Source of the DNA: Desulfobulbaceae bacterium
Lineage (GTDB): Bacteria; Desulfobacterota; Desulfobulbia; Desulfobulbales; SURF-16
Assembly (NCBI GenBank): GCA_024763495.1
Contig: JANTFJ010000027.1
Coordinates: forward strand, 1-13,308
Reading direction: 5' to 3'
Length of the DNA: 13,308 bases
Shown: positions 1 through 7,710 of the stretch, in pieces
Layout: the number at the start of each line of letters is the position of its first letter
Position numbering within the stretch: the stretch's first letter is position 1
The notes under the pieces: generated by a model
Told to the model about the DNA's origin: nothing
What the model saw: the letters and a program-made list of their open reading frames with translations, nothing else
Databases searched by the model: none
Translations under genes and position numbers: made by a program

Positions 1-53
1 TTATCGCGAGCGTTGAAACGGGCACATGGCGGCATCCCTGAAACGCTTACAGG
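1..53 (+). repeat. Truncated palindromic repeat element (copy E, right part)
   Basis: The first 53 bases look like the right-hand end of a repeat that runs off the window. TTATCGCG at 1-8 matches 12017-12024 inside copy C. AAACGCTTACAGG at 41-53 is identical to 5448-5460 at the right end of copy A. Both matches lie in the order expected for the right half of such an element. The rest, 54-195, is A/T-rich spacer with no gene and no convincing terminator for the gene that ends at 196. Confidence 0.5.
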
Positions 54-195
54 CCGTGCCTTCTCAAAAGTCAAGGTGTGGCTTATTGATCGCTATCGTA
101 GAAACAGTATCATAAATAGTAAAATAAGTATTTAAAAGAATAATAAAAAATAGTCAAGTAGCTAGAAAATTTAGATTTTTCCTGGGAATAATAAC

Positions 196-1923
196 TTATC
201 CATTGCCCATCAGCGCTGACAGATCATCAACATACTCCTGCAGCTGCTCTGCCTGGCTTTTTAGATTATCAGCGGCATAGGCCAGTGTTTCAGAGTTGGA
301 GACATTGGTCCTGGAAACCTGGTCAACATCAATGACCGCGTGACGGATCCGTTCAATCCCGGTAGCCTGTTCCTGAACCGAGGAGTTTATTTCATTAATC
401 ATTTCATCAATTTGAGAAGACGCTTCCGAGACTTTTTCATATGAGTCAGAAGTAGAGCTGACCATGTCGCCGCCATCCTTGATTTTAGTGGTCTGCCCTT
501 CGATCAGCGTTGTTGTTGAGCTTGCCGCTTCCGCGGTACGCATCGCCAGATTACGCACTTCCTCAGCAACTACGGCAAAACCTGCTCCCGCTTCACCGGC
601 CCGGGCCGCTTCCACAGCGGCATTTAAGGCCAGGAGATTGGTCTGGAAAGCAATTTGTTCAATAGTGCTGATAATCTGCGAGGTCTCCTGGTTGGCCTTG
701 GAGATATCATCCATGGAATCAATAAGTTGCATCATTGATTTTTGGGCCCGGCTGATAACATGGCGGGTTGAATCCATTAACTGATCAACCTGGGCGGCAT
801 GGTCAGCGCTGGTCTTGGTCATGGCCGCTACCTGCTCAACTGAAGAGGATATATCTTCCAGGGAGGCGGCCTGGGAACCGGCTCCCTCGGAAAATGACCG
901 GCTGGCAGACATCATCTGGATTGAGGCATCATTAAGCTGTTCCGAGCTTTCATCCAGACCGGAATTTATTGTCTGCATTGTTTTTAAGAGGGAACGACCG
1001 ATAAATACAGTAAGGGTAAGACCGATAATAATTGCTGCCAGGCTGGCCGCGCCGATCAGCATTCCGGCAAAATTGATTTTTCCCTGGGTTTCGTTTCTGG
1101 TCAGCTGCATTTTCTTCTGGATATCGGCAATGTTGTTTTTCTGGAAAAGATAGAGGGCTTTCATGTTTTTCTGCAAATCAGTAGATGTGTCCTGCTTCAG
1201 CTTTGCCAGGACAGCGACATAACCGGCCCAGATATCCCAGTAGTCTTCCAAGGCAAATTTTAAGTCCCCCTGGCTCTGCTCAGTCAGGTTTTGAAATTCC
1301 TGATCTATTTTTTTGTTGGCCGCCGGGTCAGGAGACCTCATATCTGCGGAAACACTATCTATCAGGTTGATAATTTTTTGGATTTTCGTATTGTCTATTG
1401 TTGACAAATTTTTAAAAATAGAGGACATGGCGCTTTTTACGGAATTGTCCTGATTCTTCAAGTTGATAAATCTTGCTTCAGCAGCTTTAAGTAATTTTTC
1501 CAGGTGGTTGATTGCGCTTAAGGCCTGGTTCGCATTCATTTTTTTAATATTTTCTTTTAACTGGGCCAGGGATGCGTATGCCTGCTTGAGATCTGAGTTC
1601 CGGGCACTGAAAAAATATTGGCTGACATCTTTCTGGACAGCGGAAATCTGGTAGGCTATTTCGGTTTCACGTTCAATTGTCTGCTGTGAGTGGTTGATAA
1701 TGGTATCAAGCACCGCGCCGGTACCAATAATATTTCTATAGGAAAACACGGCAATGAGCAGTAAAAAAAGGATAATCAGCAACGGGGACAGGGCGATCCT
1801 GACTTTAAAAGAATATGATTTTTTTGTTGACTGCGGTGTACGTGTATTTTTCTCATTATGTTCAGGAGGGAACGGGTCTGCAACAGTGAGATCGGTTGTG
1901 TCAGCATAATGAGTTTTTTTCAT
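196..1923 (-). CDS. Methyl-accepting chemotaxis protein (transmembrane chemoreceptor)
   Basis: This 575-residue chemoreceptor senses a ligand outside the membrane and controls CheA autophosphorylation through CheW. A cytoplasmic N-terminal tail of about 40 residues precedes TM1 (about 42-62). A mostly helical periplasmic region follows (about 63-283), compatible with a four-helix bundle, then TM2 (about 284-309). The signalling hairpin is unmistakable at about 421-460: IEQIAFQTNLLALNAAVEAA followed by RAGEAG and GFAVVAEEVRNLA. No HAMP signature (PL...L, GDL) is visible after TM2; the chain runs into polar, coiled-coil-like adaptation helices. The C terminus ends GNG and has no NWETF-type CheR-docking pentapeptide. 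The start ATG has only a weak Shine-Dalgarno sequence. The ligand cannot be inferred. The gene stands alone, with no che genes in view, and has its own promoter at 2007-2034. The family call is very secure. Confidence 0.97.
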   Translation of the reverse strand: MKKTHYADTTDLTVADPFPPEHNEKNTRTPQSTKKSYSFKVRIALSPLLIILFLLLIAVFSYRNIIGTGAVLDTIINHSQQTIERETEIAYQISAVQKDVSQYFFSARNSDLKQAYASLAQLKENIKKMNANQALSAINHLEKLLKAAEARFINLKNQDNSVKSAMSSIFKNLSTIDNTKIQKIINLIDSVSADMRSPDPAANKKIDQEFQNLTEQSQGDLKFALEDYWDIWAGYVAVLAKLKQDTSTDLQKNMKALYLFQKNNIADIQKKMQLTRNETQGKINFAGMLIGAASLAAIIIGLTLTVFIGRSLLKTMQTINSGLDESSEQLNDASIQMMSASRSFSEGAGSQAASLEDISSSVEQVAAMTKTSADHAAQVDQLMDSTRHVISRAQKSMMQLIDSMDDISKANQETSQIISTIEQIAFQTNLLALNAAVEAARAGEAGAGFAVVAEEVRNLAMRTAEAASSTTTLIEGQTTKIKDGGDMVSSTSDSYEKVSEASSQIDEMINEINSSVQEQATGIERIRHAVIDVDQVSRTNVSNSETLAYAADNLKSQAEQLQEYVDDLSALMGNG

Positions 1924-2006
1924 AAGAGATATCTCAATTATTTGAAAGATGTGTGGCTAACTCCTGTTGGCGGTTTGGTAACTCTTAACAATAATTCAAT
2001 AAATAG

Positions 2007-2034
2007 TTTATATGGGCTTGTTTGCCGGTGTCAA
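2007..2034 (-). promoter_or_regulatory. Sigma70-like promoter for the chemoreceptor gene
   Basis: On the minus strand, TTGACA (2034-2029) is followed by 16 bases and then TATAAA (2012-2007). The predicted start near 2000 would give a leader of about 75 nt before the ATG at 1923. The match to the -35 consensus is perfect and the -10 differs at one position. The promoter sits in the 225-bp spacer after the histidine kinase gene, so the chemoreceptor is probably its own transcription unit. Confidence 0.6.
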
Positions 2035-2148
2035 GAATTTTTATGGTAACAGGTAAAATGAGTAAAGAAATTGTGGATGAATAGACAGCGTGAGAATTGT
2101 GAACAGGGCAGCCGCCGGGTAGTTGGATGTCAGCACCATGACAGCCTC

Positions 2149-3837
2149 CTATGGCAGGGGAAGATGAATAATGAAAACAGCCCCATGATCTTCATTGTTT
2201 TTTTTGGCTTCTATTAACCCCCCGTGACTTTCTATGAGTTGACGGACAATGGCCAGCCCCAGTCCAGTGCCGTTTTCCCGGGTGGTGAAGAATGGCTCAA
2301 AAATTTTATTTATTATCTTGTCGGTAATTCCTGGCCCGGTGTCAGCTATTTTAATTACTGTCCAGTCTTTGCCCTTCCTCCCCAGCTGCTCTGAGGCTGT
2401 AATTGAAATTATTCCATTATTTTTATCAATGGCGTTAGCCGCGTTATTTAAAAGGTTTAAGAGGATTTGTTTCATCTGGCCGGGGTCTGCCCAGCAGTCG
2501 AGCTGGGGTGTAATTCGGCTGACAAATTGTATTTTTGAATTCATTTTAGGCGCCTGTTTGATAATTTCGATGGTTTCCTCAACCAATCCAGCCATGGAAA
2601 ACCAGGATTTTTCCGGGGCCGCGGGTTTTGAGAATTGGAGGAATTCACTGATTGTCCCTTCCAGCCGATCGCTTTCTCGGAGAATAATATTCATCAATCC
2701 CCGGCTGGGCGCCTCTTCTGCCATATCCTGCACCAGTACCTGGGCTGCTCCTGAAATAGCGGCCAGCGGATTCCTGAATTCATGGGCAATACCGGCTGCC
2801 ATTCTGCCAATAGCAGCCATTTTTTCAGACTGCCTGACCCTGTCTTCCATTTTTTTGATTTTGCTTAAATCCTGCATGGTATAAACCCGGCAATTTTGAC
2901 AGTCGCCGGGCAGGTTAAGCTTTGTCCAGGAAAAACCCACTGGAATAATCCGGCCGTCTTTCCTGGTCAGGTTGGTGATGGGCCGCAGGGTGTCTTGTTT
3001 GGATTTTTCCAGGTCAGGCAGCTTCCGGTTAATAGCCTGACCTAAAATTTCATGGGCGGAGAATCCGGTAATTTTTTCGGCGGCCCGGTTAAAGGAGGTG
3101 ATTTCTCCATCACTGTGAACCGTGATGATACCGGTAGTGATATCCGCAAAGATTTGTTTATAAAGAATAGAAAGACGGTCGAGATCCTGCGATGTCCGGT
3201 TAAGTTCAACTTCGGTCTGCTGCAACCTGGCAGCCAGTAACGAGGTCAGCAGGGCAACCAGAAAATAGGTTATGCCGGAGATAGAGAAATAATGAAGCAG
3301 TGCCTCGATACTGCTCAGGGAAAAATCTGATTTTGGTGAAAATAAAGGATAGTATCCTTTGAATTCAAGCAGCAGAATAATACCGTTGTTAAAAGTTGTA
3401 ACTGCGGCAATAAAGAGCCCCCCCGGTAGAAAGAGCAGGATGGAACCGGCAATGATCGGCAGAAAATTCATCATTCCGAAAATTGATTGACTGCCGCCCG
3501 TATAGTATACCAGGCCGGCCACCAGCAATGAATCTAAAAGGATTTGTAAGATCGCGAATTGTTTAAGATAGGTAGTGAATTTCAGGGCCAGGGCTGAAGT
3601 AATGGTGAACAGGTAAATACCGCCGATAAGGTAAATTAGATAGCGTAAGGGCGGGATAAGTAGATCCTGGTTAAGAGAATGAAGGATGGCGCTTATGCCC
3701 AGCAGCATGGTTAAGATCAAGACCCGCAGCAATAATAACCATTGCAGTTGTTTCTTTAATTGAATTTCCGTTATAGGCGGTAAATTTTTAAAAGGGCAAA
3801 TCCGGTTAAGGCGTGAGGAAATGGTCATGTCTGCCAT
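2149..3837 (-). CDS. pilS: PilS-like membrane sensor histidine kinase
   Basis: This 562-residue protein is a two-component sensor kinase. About five or six hydrophobic membrane segments occupy residues 32-205, as in PilS rather than soluble NtrB. A PAS domain follows (about 222-320). HisKA has the phosphoacceptor in AHEFRNPLAAISG (His352). The ATPase domain shows the N box NLLNNAANAI (461-470), DTGPGI (499-504) and GTGLGLAIV (523-531). All catalytic motifs are intact. The PAS domain ends in an unusual CQNC (Cys313, Cys316). The ATG lies 3 bases after the stop of the upstream regulator gene (TGA AAA ATG), so translation is probably coupled, and no strong Shine-Dalgarno is seen. The partner is certainly the 3841-5211 product. 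The PilS name is inferred from architecture and from the partner's PilR-like C terminus. No pilus gene is in view, so another sigma54-dependent process remains possible. Confidence 0.88.
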   Translation of the reverse strand: MADMTISSRLNRICPFKNLPPITEIQLKKQLQWLLLLRVLILTMLLGISAILHSLNQDLLIPPLRYLIYLIGGIYLFTITSALALKFTTYLKQFAILQILLDSLLVAGLVYYTGGSQSIFGMMNFLPIIAGSILLFLPGGLFIAAVTTFNNGIILLLEFKGYYPLFSPKSDFSLSSIEALLHYFSISGITYFLVALLTSLLAARLQQTEVELNRTSQDLDRLSILYKQIFADITTGIITVHSDGEITSFNRAAEKITGFSAHEILGQAINRKLPDLEKSKQDTLRPITNLTRKDGRIIPVGFSWTKLNLPGDCQNCRVYTMQDLSKIKKMEDRVRQSEKMAAIGRMAAGIAHEFRNPLAAISGAAQVLVQDMAEEAPSRGLMNIILRESDRLEGTISEFLQFSKPAAPEKSWFSMAGLVEETIEIIKQAPKMNSKIQFVSRITPQLDCWADPGQMKQILLNLLNNAANAIDKNNGIISITASEQLGRKGKDWTVIKIADTGPGITDKIINKIFEPFFTTRENGTGLGLAIVRQLIESHGGLIEAKKNNEDHGAVFIIHLPLP

Positions 3838-3840
3838 TTT

Positions 3841-5211
3841 TCAACTTATGTGATATTTTTGAATTTTGTATCTAAGAGAGCGAAAGCTTATTTTTAAAAG
3901 TTCAGCTGCCCGCATTTTTGAATAATCAGCTTTTCGCAGGGCAAGTTTTATCAATTCTTTTTCAAAGTCAGTTACAACTACCTCAAGTCCCTCGGAAAAA
4001 AGCTCTTCTTCCCTGTCGGCCCCGGAAAGCGAATGAGACCTCCGGATGTTTTTCCTGTTATGCTGGGAGGTGGGCAGGGAAAGACTTTCTGCCTGGATAA
4101 TTTCTGATGAGGAAAGCGCCACTCCACGTTCAATGATATTTTCCAGTTCACGGACATTACCGGGAAAATCATATTGGAGAAGAATTTCCATGGCCTGGGC
4201 GGATAGTTTCTGGAGTTGGTTGTTAAATACCCTGGCGTATTTCTGGAGAAAATGATTGGTCAACAGGGGGATGTCATCTTTTCTTTCCCTGAGAGGAGGC
4301 ATATGGATAGGCACCACGGCCAGGCGGTAATACAGGTCTTCTCGAAAATTTTTAGCTGTTATTTCTTCTTCCAGGTCACGATTGGTGGCTGATATTATCC
4401 GGACATCAATTTTTTTTGTCCTGGTGTCGCCTACTTTTTTAAATTCTCTTTCCTGTAGTACCCTCAACAGTTTAGTTTGAACCATGGGAGTAAGTTCGCC
4501 GATTTCGTCAAGGAAGGCAGTGCCGTTATTAGCCACTTCAAAAAGACCGATCTTGTTTGAAGTGGCCCCGGTGAACGAGCCTTTGACATGACCGAACAAT
4601 TCACTTTCAAACAGGGTTTCCGGAATGGCATTACAGGAAATAGGGACAAAGTGACTATTGGCGACTTTACTTTTTTTGTGAATAGCCTGGGCCACCAGTT
4701 CTTTGCCGGTGCCTGATTCTCCGTAAATAAGAACATTGGCATGGGTTGGAGCGATTCTTTTGATCAGGTCGAAAATTTTAAGCATTTCCATGCTGTTGCC
4801 GATAATACCGGCAAATCCGGTAAAGGATTCATTTTGAAAATTTTGAATATCTTTACCGCTTAAGGCTGTTTCGATAATTTTTTTTATTTCATCAACCTTA
4901 AAGGGCTTGGTAATATAGTCATACGCTCCGCCCTTCATGGCCAGAACAGCGTCCTCCGGAGAGGCATAGGCGGTAATCATGATAACCGGAATAAAATAAT
5001 CTTTTCTTTTAACCTCCTTGAGAAGATCAAGGCCGTTCATTTTCGGCATCCGGATATCTGAAATTACCAGGTCAATATTTTTGTCCCTGATCAGGCTGAT
5101 TGCCTCTTTGCCGTTGGCAGCGGTGAATGTATGATTCCCTTCTTTCTCCAGGAGAATCTGGAGAAATTCCCGCATGCTGAGTTCGTCGTCGACTATAAGA
5201 ATTGTGGCCAT
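3841..5211 (-). CDS. pilR: PilR-like sigma54-dependent response regulator
   Basis: This 456-residue NtrC-family activator remodels sigma54 RNA polymerase once phosphorylated by its partner kinase. The receiver domain (1-118) has acidic DDE (8-10), phosphoacceptor Asp52 in SDIRMP, Thr80 and Lys102 in TKPF. The AAA+ domain (about 135-370) has Walker A GESGTGK (164-170), the sigma54-contact loop GSFTGA (211-216) and Walker B FLDEIGEL (233-240). A Fis-type helix-turn-helix closes the protein (about 418-450), including ISFRSLRYKIQKY. The GSFTGA variant instead of GAFTGA, together with the SFRSLRY ending, is typical of PilR. PilR activates pilin genes in several proteobacteria, but its target here is not visible. 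The gene is promoter-proximal in the operon. The ATG has no clear Shine-Dalgarno, and a heptamer tandem repeat lies just upstream. Confidence 0.92.
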   Translation of the reverse strand: MATILIVDDELSMREFLQILLEKEGNHTFTAANGKEAISLIRDKNIDLVISDIRMPKMNGLDLLKEVKRKDYFIPVIMITAYASPEDAVLAMKGGAYDYITKPFKVDEIKKIIETALSGKDIQNFQNESFTGFAGIIGNSMEMLKIFDLIKRIAPTHANVLIYGESGTGKELVAQAIHKKSKVANSHFVPISCNAIPETLFESELFGHVKGSFTGATSNKIGLFEVANNGTAFLDEIGELTPMVQTKLLRVLQEREFKKVGDTRTKKIDVRIISATNRDLEEEITAKNFREDLYYRLAVVPIHMPPLRERKDDIPLLTNHFLQKYARVFNNQLQKLSAQAMEILLQYDFPGNVRELENIIERGVALSSSEIIQAESLSLPTSQHNRKNIRRSHSLSGADREEELFSEGLEVVVTDFEKELIKLALRKADYSKMRAAELLKISFRSLRYKIQKYHIS

Positions 5212-5216
5212 TATTT

Positions 5217-5247
5217 CAGAAACCGGAAACCAGAAGACAGAAGCCGG
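5217..5247 (+). repeat. Heptamer tandem repeat (CAGAARC-like, about 4.4 units)
   Basis: The plus strand reads as consecutive 7-base units CAGAAAC, CGGAAAC, CAGAAGA, CAGAAGC and a partial CGG. The array begins 5 bases upstream of the pilR start codon (5209-5211, minus strand), so it occupies the place where a ribosome-binding site would be expected. Confidence 0.75.
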
Positions 5248-5326
5248 TGGATAGACTTAAGCCTGGATGTTTGTTTGTGTTTTAAACCAGCATGGCTGAA
5301 TCAAATTTGTTCCTGCCACGTCAGTA

Positions 5327-5460
5327 GTAAGCGTTAACCAGCACCTCATCTTCGTCCATTTCGGAGTCTCGTTCCTCGCTTACCTGCCCTGCTTGCATAG
5401 CACCAGTATGTGGCGCAGGACCAAATGAACGAATATAAGGCACTGGTAAACGCTTACAGG
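5327..5460. repeat. 131-bp palindromic repeat element (copy A)
   Basis: Long imperfect inverted repeats flank a central region. The left arm starts GTAAGCGTTAACCAG (5327-5341); the right arm ends CTGGTAAACGCTTAC (5443-5457), pairing at 14 of 15 positions. The arms continue inward with about 30 of 37 positions pairing. The centre contains, on the minus strand, two motifs seen elsewhere in the window: a core beginning AGGTAAG and ending GAGACTCCG (5385-5362), and CATACTGGTGCTATG (5410-5396). It has no ORF. It resembles a non-autonomous palindromic element (REP- or MITE-like). The remaining bases of 5248-5563 show nothing else I can support. Confidence 0.8.
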
Positions 5461-5563
5461 ATGGAGTTTACCAAAAAAAGCAGCCCCGGTGAACGATTAC
5501 CCTCTGTAGTATATGAAATTTATTCCATATTGTAAAACAACAGGTGATTTTTTTGTTGAAAAG

Positions 5564-5601
5564 CAAAAAAAAACGCGCGGATAATTCCGCGCGTTTTTTT
5601 A
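5564..5601. terminator. Strong bidirectional intrinsic terminator
   Basis: A perfect GC-rich stem CGCGCGG (5574-5580) / CCGCGCG (5587-5593) encloses a 6-base loop, ATAATT. It is flanked by a run of eight A on the left (5566-5573) and seven T on the right (5594-5600). It can therefore act in both directions. It most plausibly ends the leftward symporter transcript, whose last gene stops at 5873, before the pilR-pilS operon. Confidence 0.9.
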
Positions 5602-5746
5602 ATGGAAAATTAAGGGATTTTGTAACTGCTCACAGGGCACCGAACGGAGTCGGTAAATATTCGGGTTGGGTAAAAGCTACTCTTCTCTACCCCTTTAAAT
5701 GTAAAGTACATACAATTAACTGCTGAAATCCGGACAATTTATATCA

Positions 5747-5836
5747 CGTCATTCCGGCATGTAGTCAGCTGGAGGTAAGTGAGGAACGAGACTCCGATCC
5801 GGAAAGCTGCTTAATGCCTGTAGATTACTGATGACG
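5747..5836. repeat. Palindromic repeat element (copy B)
   Basis: The outer inverted ends are CGTCAT (5747-5752) and ATGACG (5831-5836). Nested pairs are GGCAT (5756-5760) / ATGCC (5814-5818), CAGCT (5766-5770) / AGCTG (5805-5809) and GGAG (5771-5774) / CTCC (5792-5795). The centre (5773-5796) matches the copy A core at 23 of 24 positions, in opposite orientation. It lies just beyond the symporter stop codon. The stretch 5602-5746 shows no gene or other feature I can support. Confidence 0.7.
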
Positions 5837-5872
5837 AAAATCTCCGGCACCCGGTAAACTGTTACGGTATCT

Positions 5873-7651
5873 TTAATGGTCGATACCGGCACCAGCTCCC
5901 CTGGGGTAACGGATACTCTCAACCATATCTTGAACTTCCCGGGGTGGTGGTGGGGTAATCCGTGAGACAATGATGGTTATGACCATATTAATTATCATGC
6001 CGATTGTCCCGATACCCTCGGCACTTATGTTAAAGAACCAGGCCGTACCGCCCATGAACTTAATATTGACAATATAGATGAAAGTAAAGCAGATACCGGT
6101 AATCATGCCGGCAATTGCTCCTTCCCTGTTAGTTCGTTTATCAAAAATACCAAGAACGATGATTGGGAAGAAAGAAGAGGCTGCCAGGCCAAAAGCAAAG
6201 GCGACAACCTGGGCCACAAAACCCGGTGGATTGATACCAAAATATCCGGCCACGCAGACCGCCAGTCCGATAATAATTCGACCAACCATGAGTCGTTGTT
6301 TTTCCGAGGCATTGCGGTTGATCATCCGGTAATAAAGATCATGGGAAATTGATGAGGAGATTACCAGCAGGAGACCAGAGGCCGTGGAGAGAGCCGCAGC
6401 CAGACCACCGGCAGCCACCAAAGCAATAACCCAGGGAGGCAGGTTGGCAATCTCAGGATTTGCCAGAACCATAATGTCGCGGTCAATATAAAGCTCATTA
6501 GTATTATCAGTTATTTTGTTGGCAACCAGTTCCTGGCCGTATGAGCCTTTTTCGCCGGAAAATTCAGGCTTGCCGTCAAAAGGTTTACCTTGGGAATATT
6601 GAATGACCCCATCCTGGTTTTTATCAACCCAGGCAATCAGCCCTGTTTTTTCCCAGTTCTGAAACCAGCTTGGCGCTTCGGAATATGCTTTGTTGTTAAT
6701 GGTGTTAATCATGTTATAGCGGGCAAATGAGGCAATTGCCGGGGCCGTGGTGTAGAGAATAGCGATAAAAAGCAGGGCGTAACCCGCGGAAAGACGGGCA
6801 CCGCGTACAGTGGGAACCGTGTAAAAGCGGACAATAACGTGGGGCAGGCCGGCAGTACCGACCATCAGGGCCATAGTGATACAGAACACATCAAGCATTG
6901 ACTTGGCCCCCGGCCCATGAAAGGCCGTGGTATATTGGGCAAATCCCAGATCACGGTTAAGATCATTTAAGACGTCAAGCAGATATTTGCCGGCATTGGC
7001 TCCTTCGGCAATTGTGCCGCCAAAGCCGATCTGGGGCAGGAAAGTGCCGGTTATTTTCATGGAAATAAAAAAAGCCGGAACCAGATAGGCAACAATCAGC
7101 ACGGAGTACTGGGCAACCTGGGTATAGGTGATACCTTTCATTCCGCCTAATGAGGCATAAAAGAAAACAATTGACATGCCGATCAGAACCCCGGTGTTAA
7201 CAGGAACTTCGAGGAAACGGCTGAAAACAATACCAACCCCGCGCATTTGGCCGGCAACATAGGTAAATGACACGAAAATCGCACAGACCAGGGCCACAAA
7301 GCGGGCTACGTCTGAGTAGTAGCGATCGCCGACAAAGTCGGGTACCGTGTATTTGCCGAATTTCCGTAAATAAGGGGCAAGCAGCAGGGCAAGAAGTACA
7401 TAACCGCCTGTCCAGCCCAGCAGATAAATTGAACCGGTGTAACCCATGAACGAGATAAGACCGGCCATGGAAATAAAAGAAGCAGCGCTCATCCAGTCTG
7501 CTGCTGTGGCCATACCGTTAGCCAGCGGGGAAACGCCGCCGCCGGCAACGTAGAATCCTTTTGTAGTTTTCACCCTGGACAGCCATGCTATACTGAGATA
7601 GAGGCTGAAAGTGACACCTACCATGATATAAGTCCATGTCAAAATTGACAT
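5873..7651 (-). CDS. Sodium:solute symporter, large subunit (VC_2705-type)
   Basis: This 592-residue integral membrane protein belongs to the SSS family (LeuT-like fold, about 13 membrane segments) and should import a small organic solute with Na+. Family signatures are the N-terminal FYVAGGGVSPLANGMATAAD with WMSAASF (33-59), GGMKGITYTQ (169-178) and AALSTASGLLL (419-429). A long hydrophilic loop (about 311-400) carries an EF-hand-like DKNQDGVIQY (343-352). This insertion and the adjacent DUF4212 subunit point to the two-component VC_2705-type group rather than single-subunit PutP. It is related to the acetate permease ActP, so acetate or a similar carboxylate is plausible but unproven. The start is supported by GGAG 8 bases upstream. 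The gene follows the small subunit after 59 bp, in the same transcript. Confidence 0.93.
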   Translation of the reverse strand: MSILTWTYIMVGVTFSLYLSIAWLSRVKTTKGFYVAGGGVSPLANGMATAADWMSAASFISMAGLISFMGYTGSIYLLGWTGGYVLLALLLAPYLRKFGKYTVPDFVGDRYYSDVARFVALVCAIFVSFTYVAGQMRGVGIVFSRFLEVPVNTGVLIGMSIVFFYASLGGMKGITYTQVAQYSVLIVAYLVPAFFISMKITGTFLPQIGFGGTIAEGANAGKYLLDVLNDLNRDLGFAQYTTAFHGPGAKSMLDVFCITMALMVGTAGLPHVIVRFYTVPTVRGARLSAGYALLFIAILYTTAPAIASFARYNMINTINNKAYSEAPSWFQNWEKTGLIAWVDKNQDGVIQYSQGKPFDGKPEFSGEKGSYGQELVANKITDNTNELYIDRDIMVLANPEIANLPPWVIALVAAGGLAAALSTASGLLLVISSSISHDLYYRMINRNASEKQRLMVGRIIIGLAVCVAGYFGINPPGFVAQVVAFAFGLAASSFFPIIVLGIFDKRTNREGAIAGMITGICFTFIYIVNIKFMGGTAWFFNISAEGIGTIGMIINMVITIIVSRITPPPPREVQDMVESIRYPRGAGAGIDH

Positions 7652-7710
7652 TATTATTCTCCTTTACCAGATAAACTGGAAAATTTAATCAGTTGATGAT
7701 CAGTTTGTGA

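Noticed and set aside
464..1153. Plus-strand open frames opposite the chemoreceptor gene
   Set aside because: They mirror the conserved signalling hairpin in antisense and lack protein-like domains.
2249..2884. 211-codon open frame on the plus strand opposite the histidine kinase gene
   Set aside because: It is antisense to the conserved HisKA and ATPase regions, and its product has no recognisable motif. It is a shadow of a real gene.
5320..5338. Possible sigma54 promoter for pilR (TGGCAG-like on the minus strand near 5318)
   Set aside because: The -12 element does not match at the required spacing; I could not support any promoter for this operon.
5327..5836. Clustered repeats in the 660-bp spacer as a CRISPR array
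   Set aside because: There are only two copies, in opposite orientation, with unequal spacing and internal palindromes; there is no regular repeat-spacer pattern and no cas gene.
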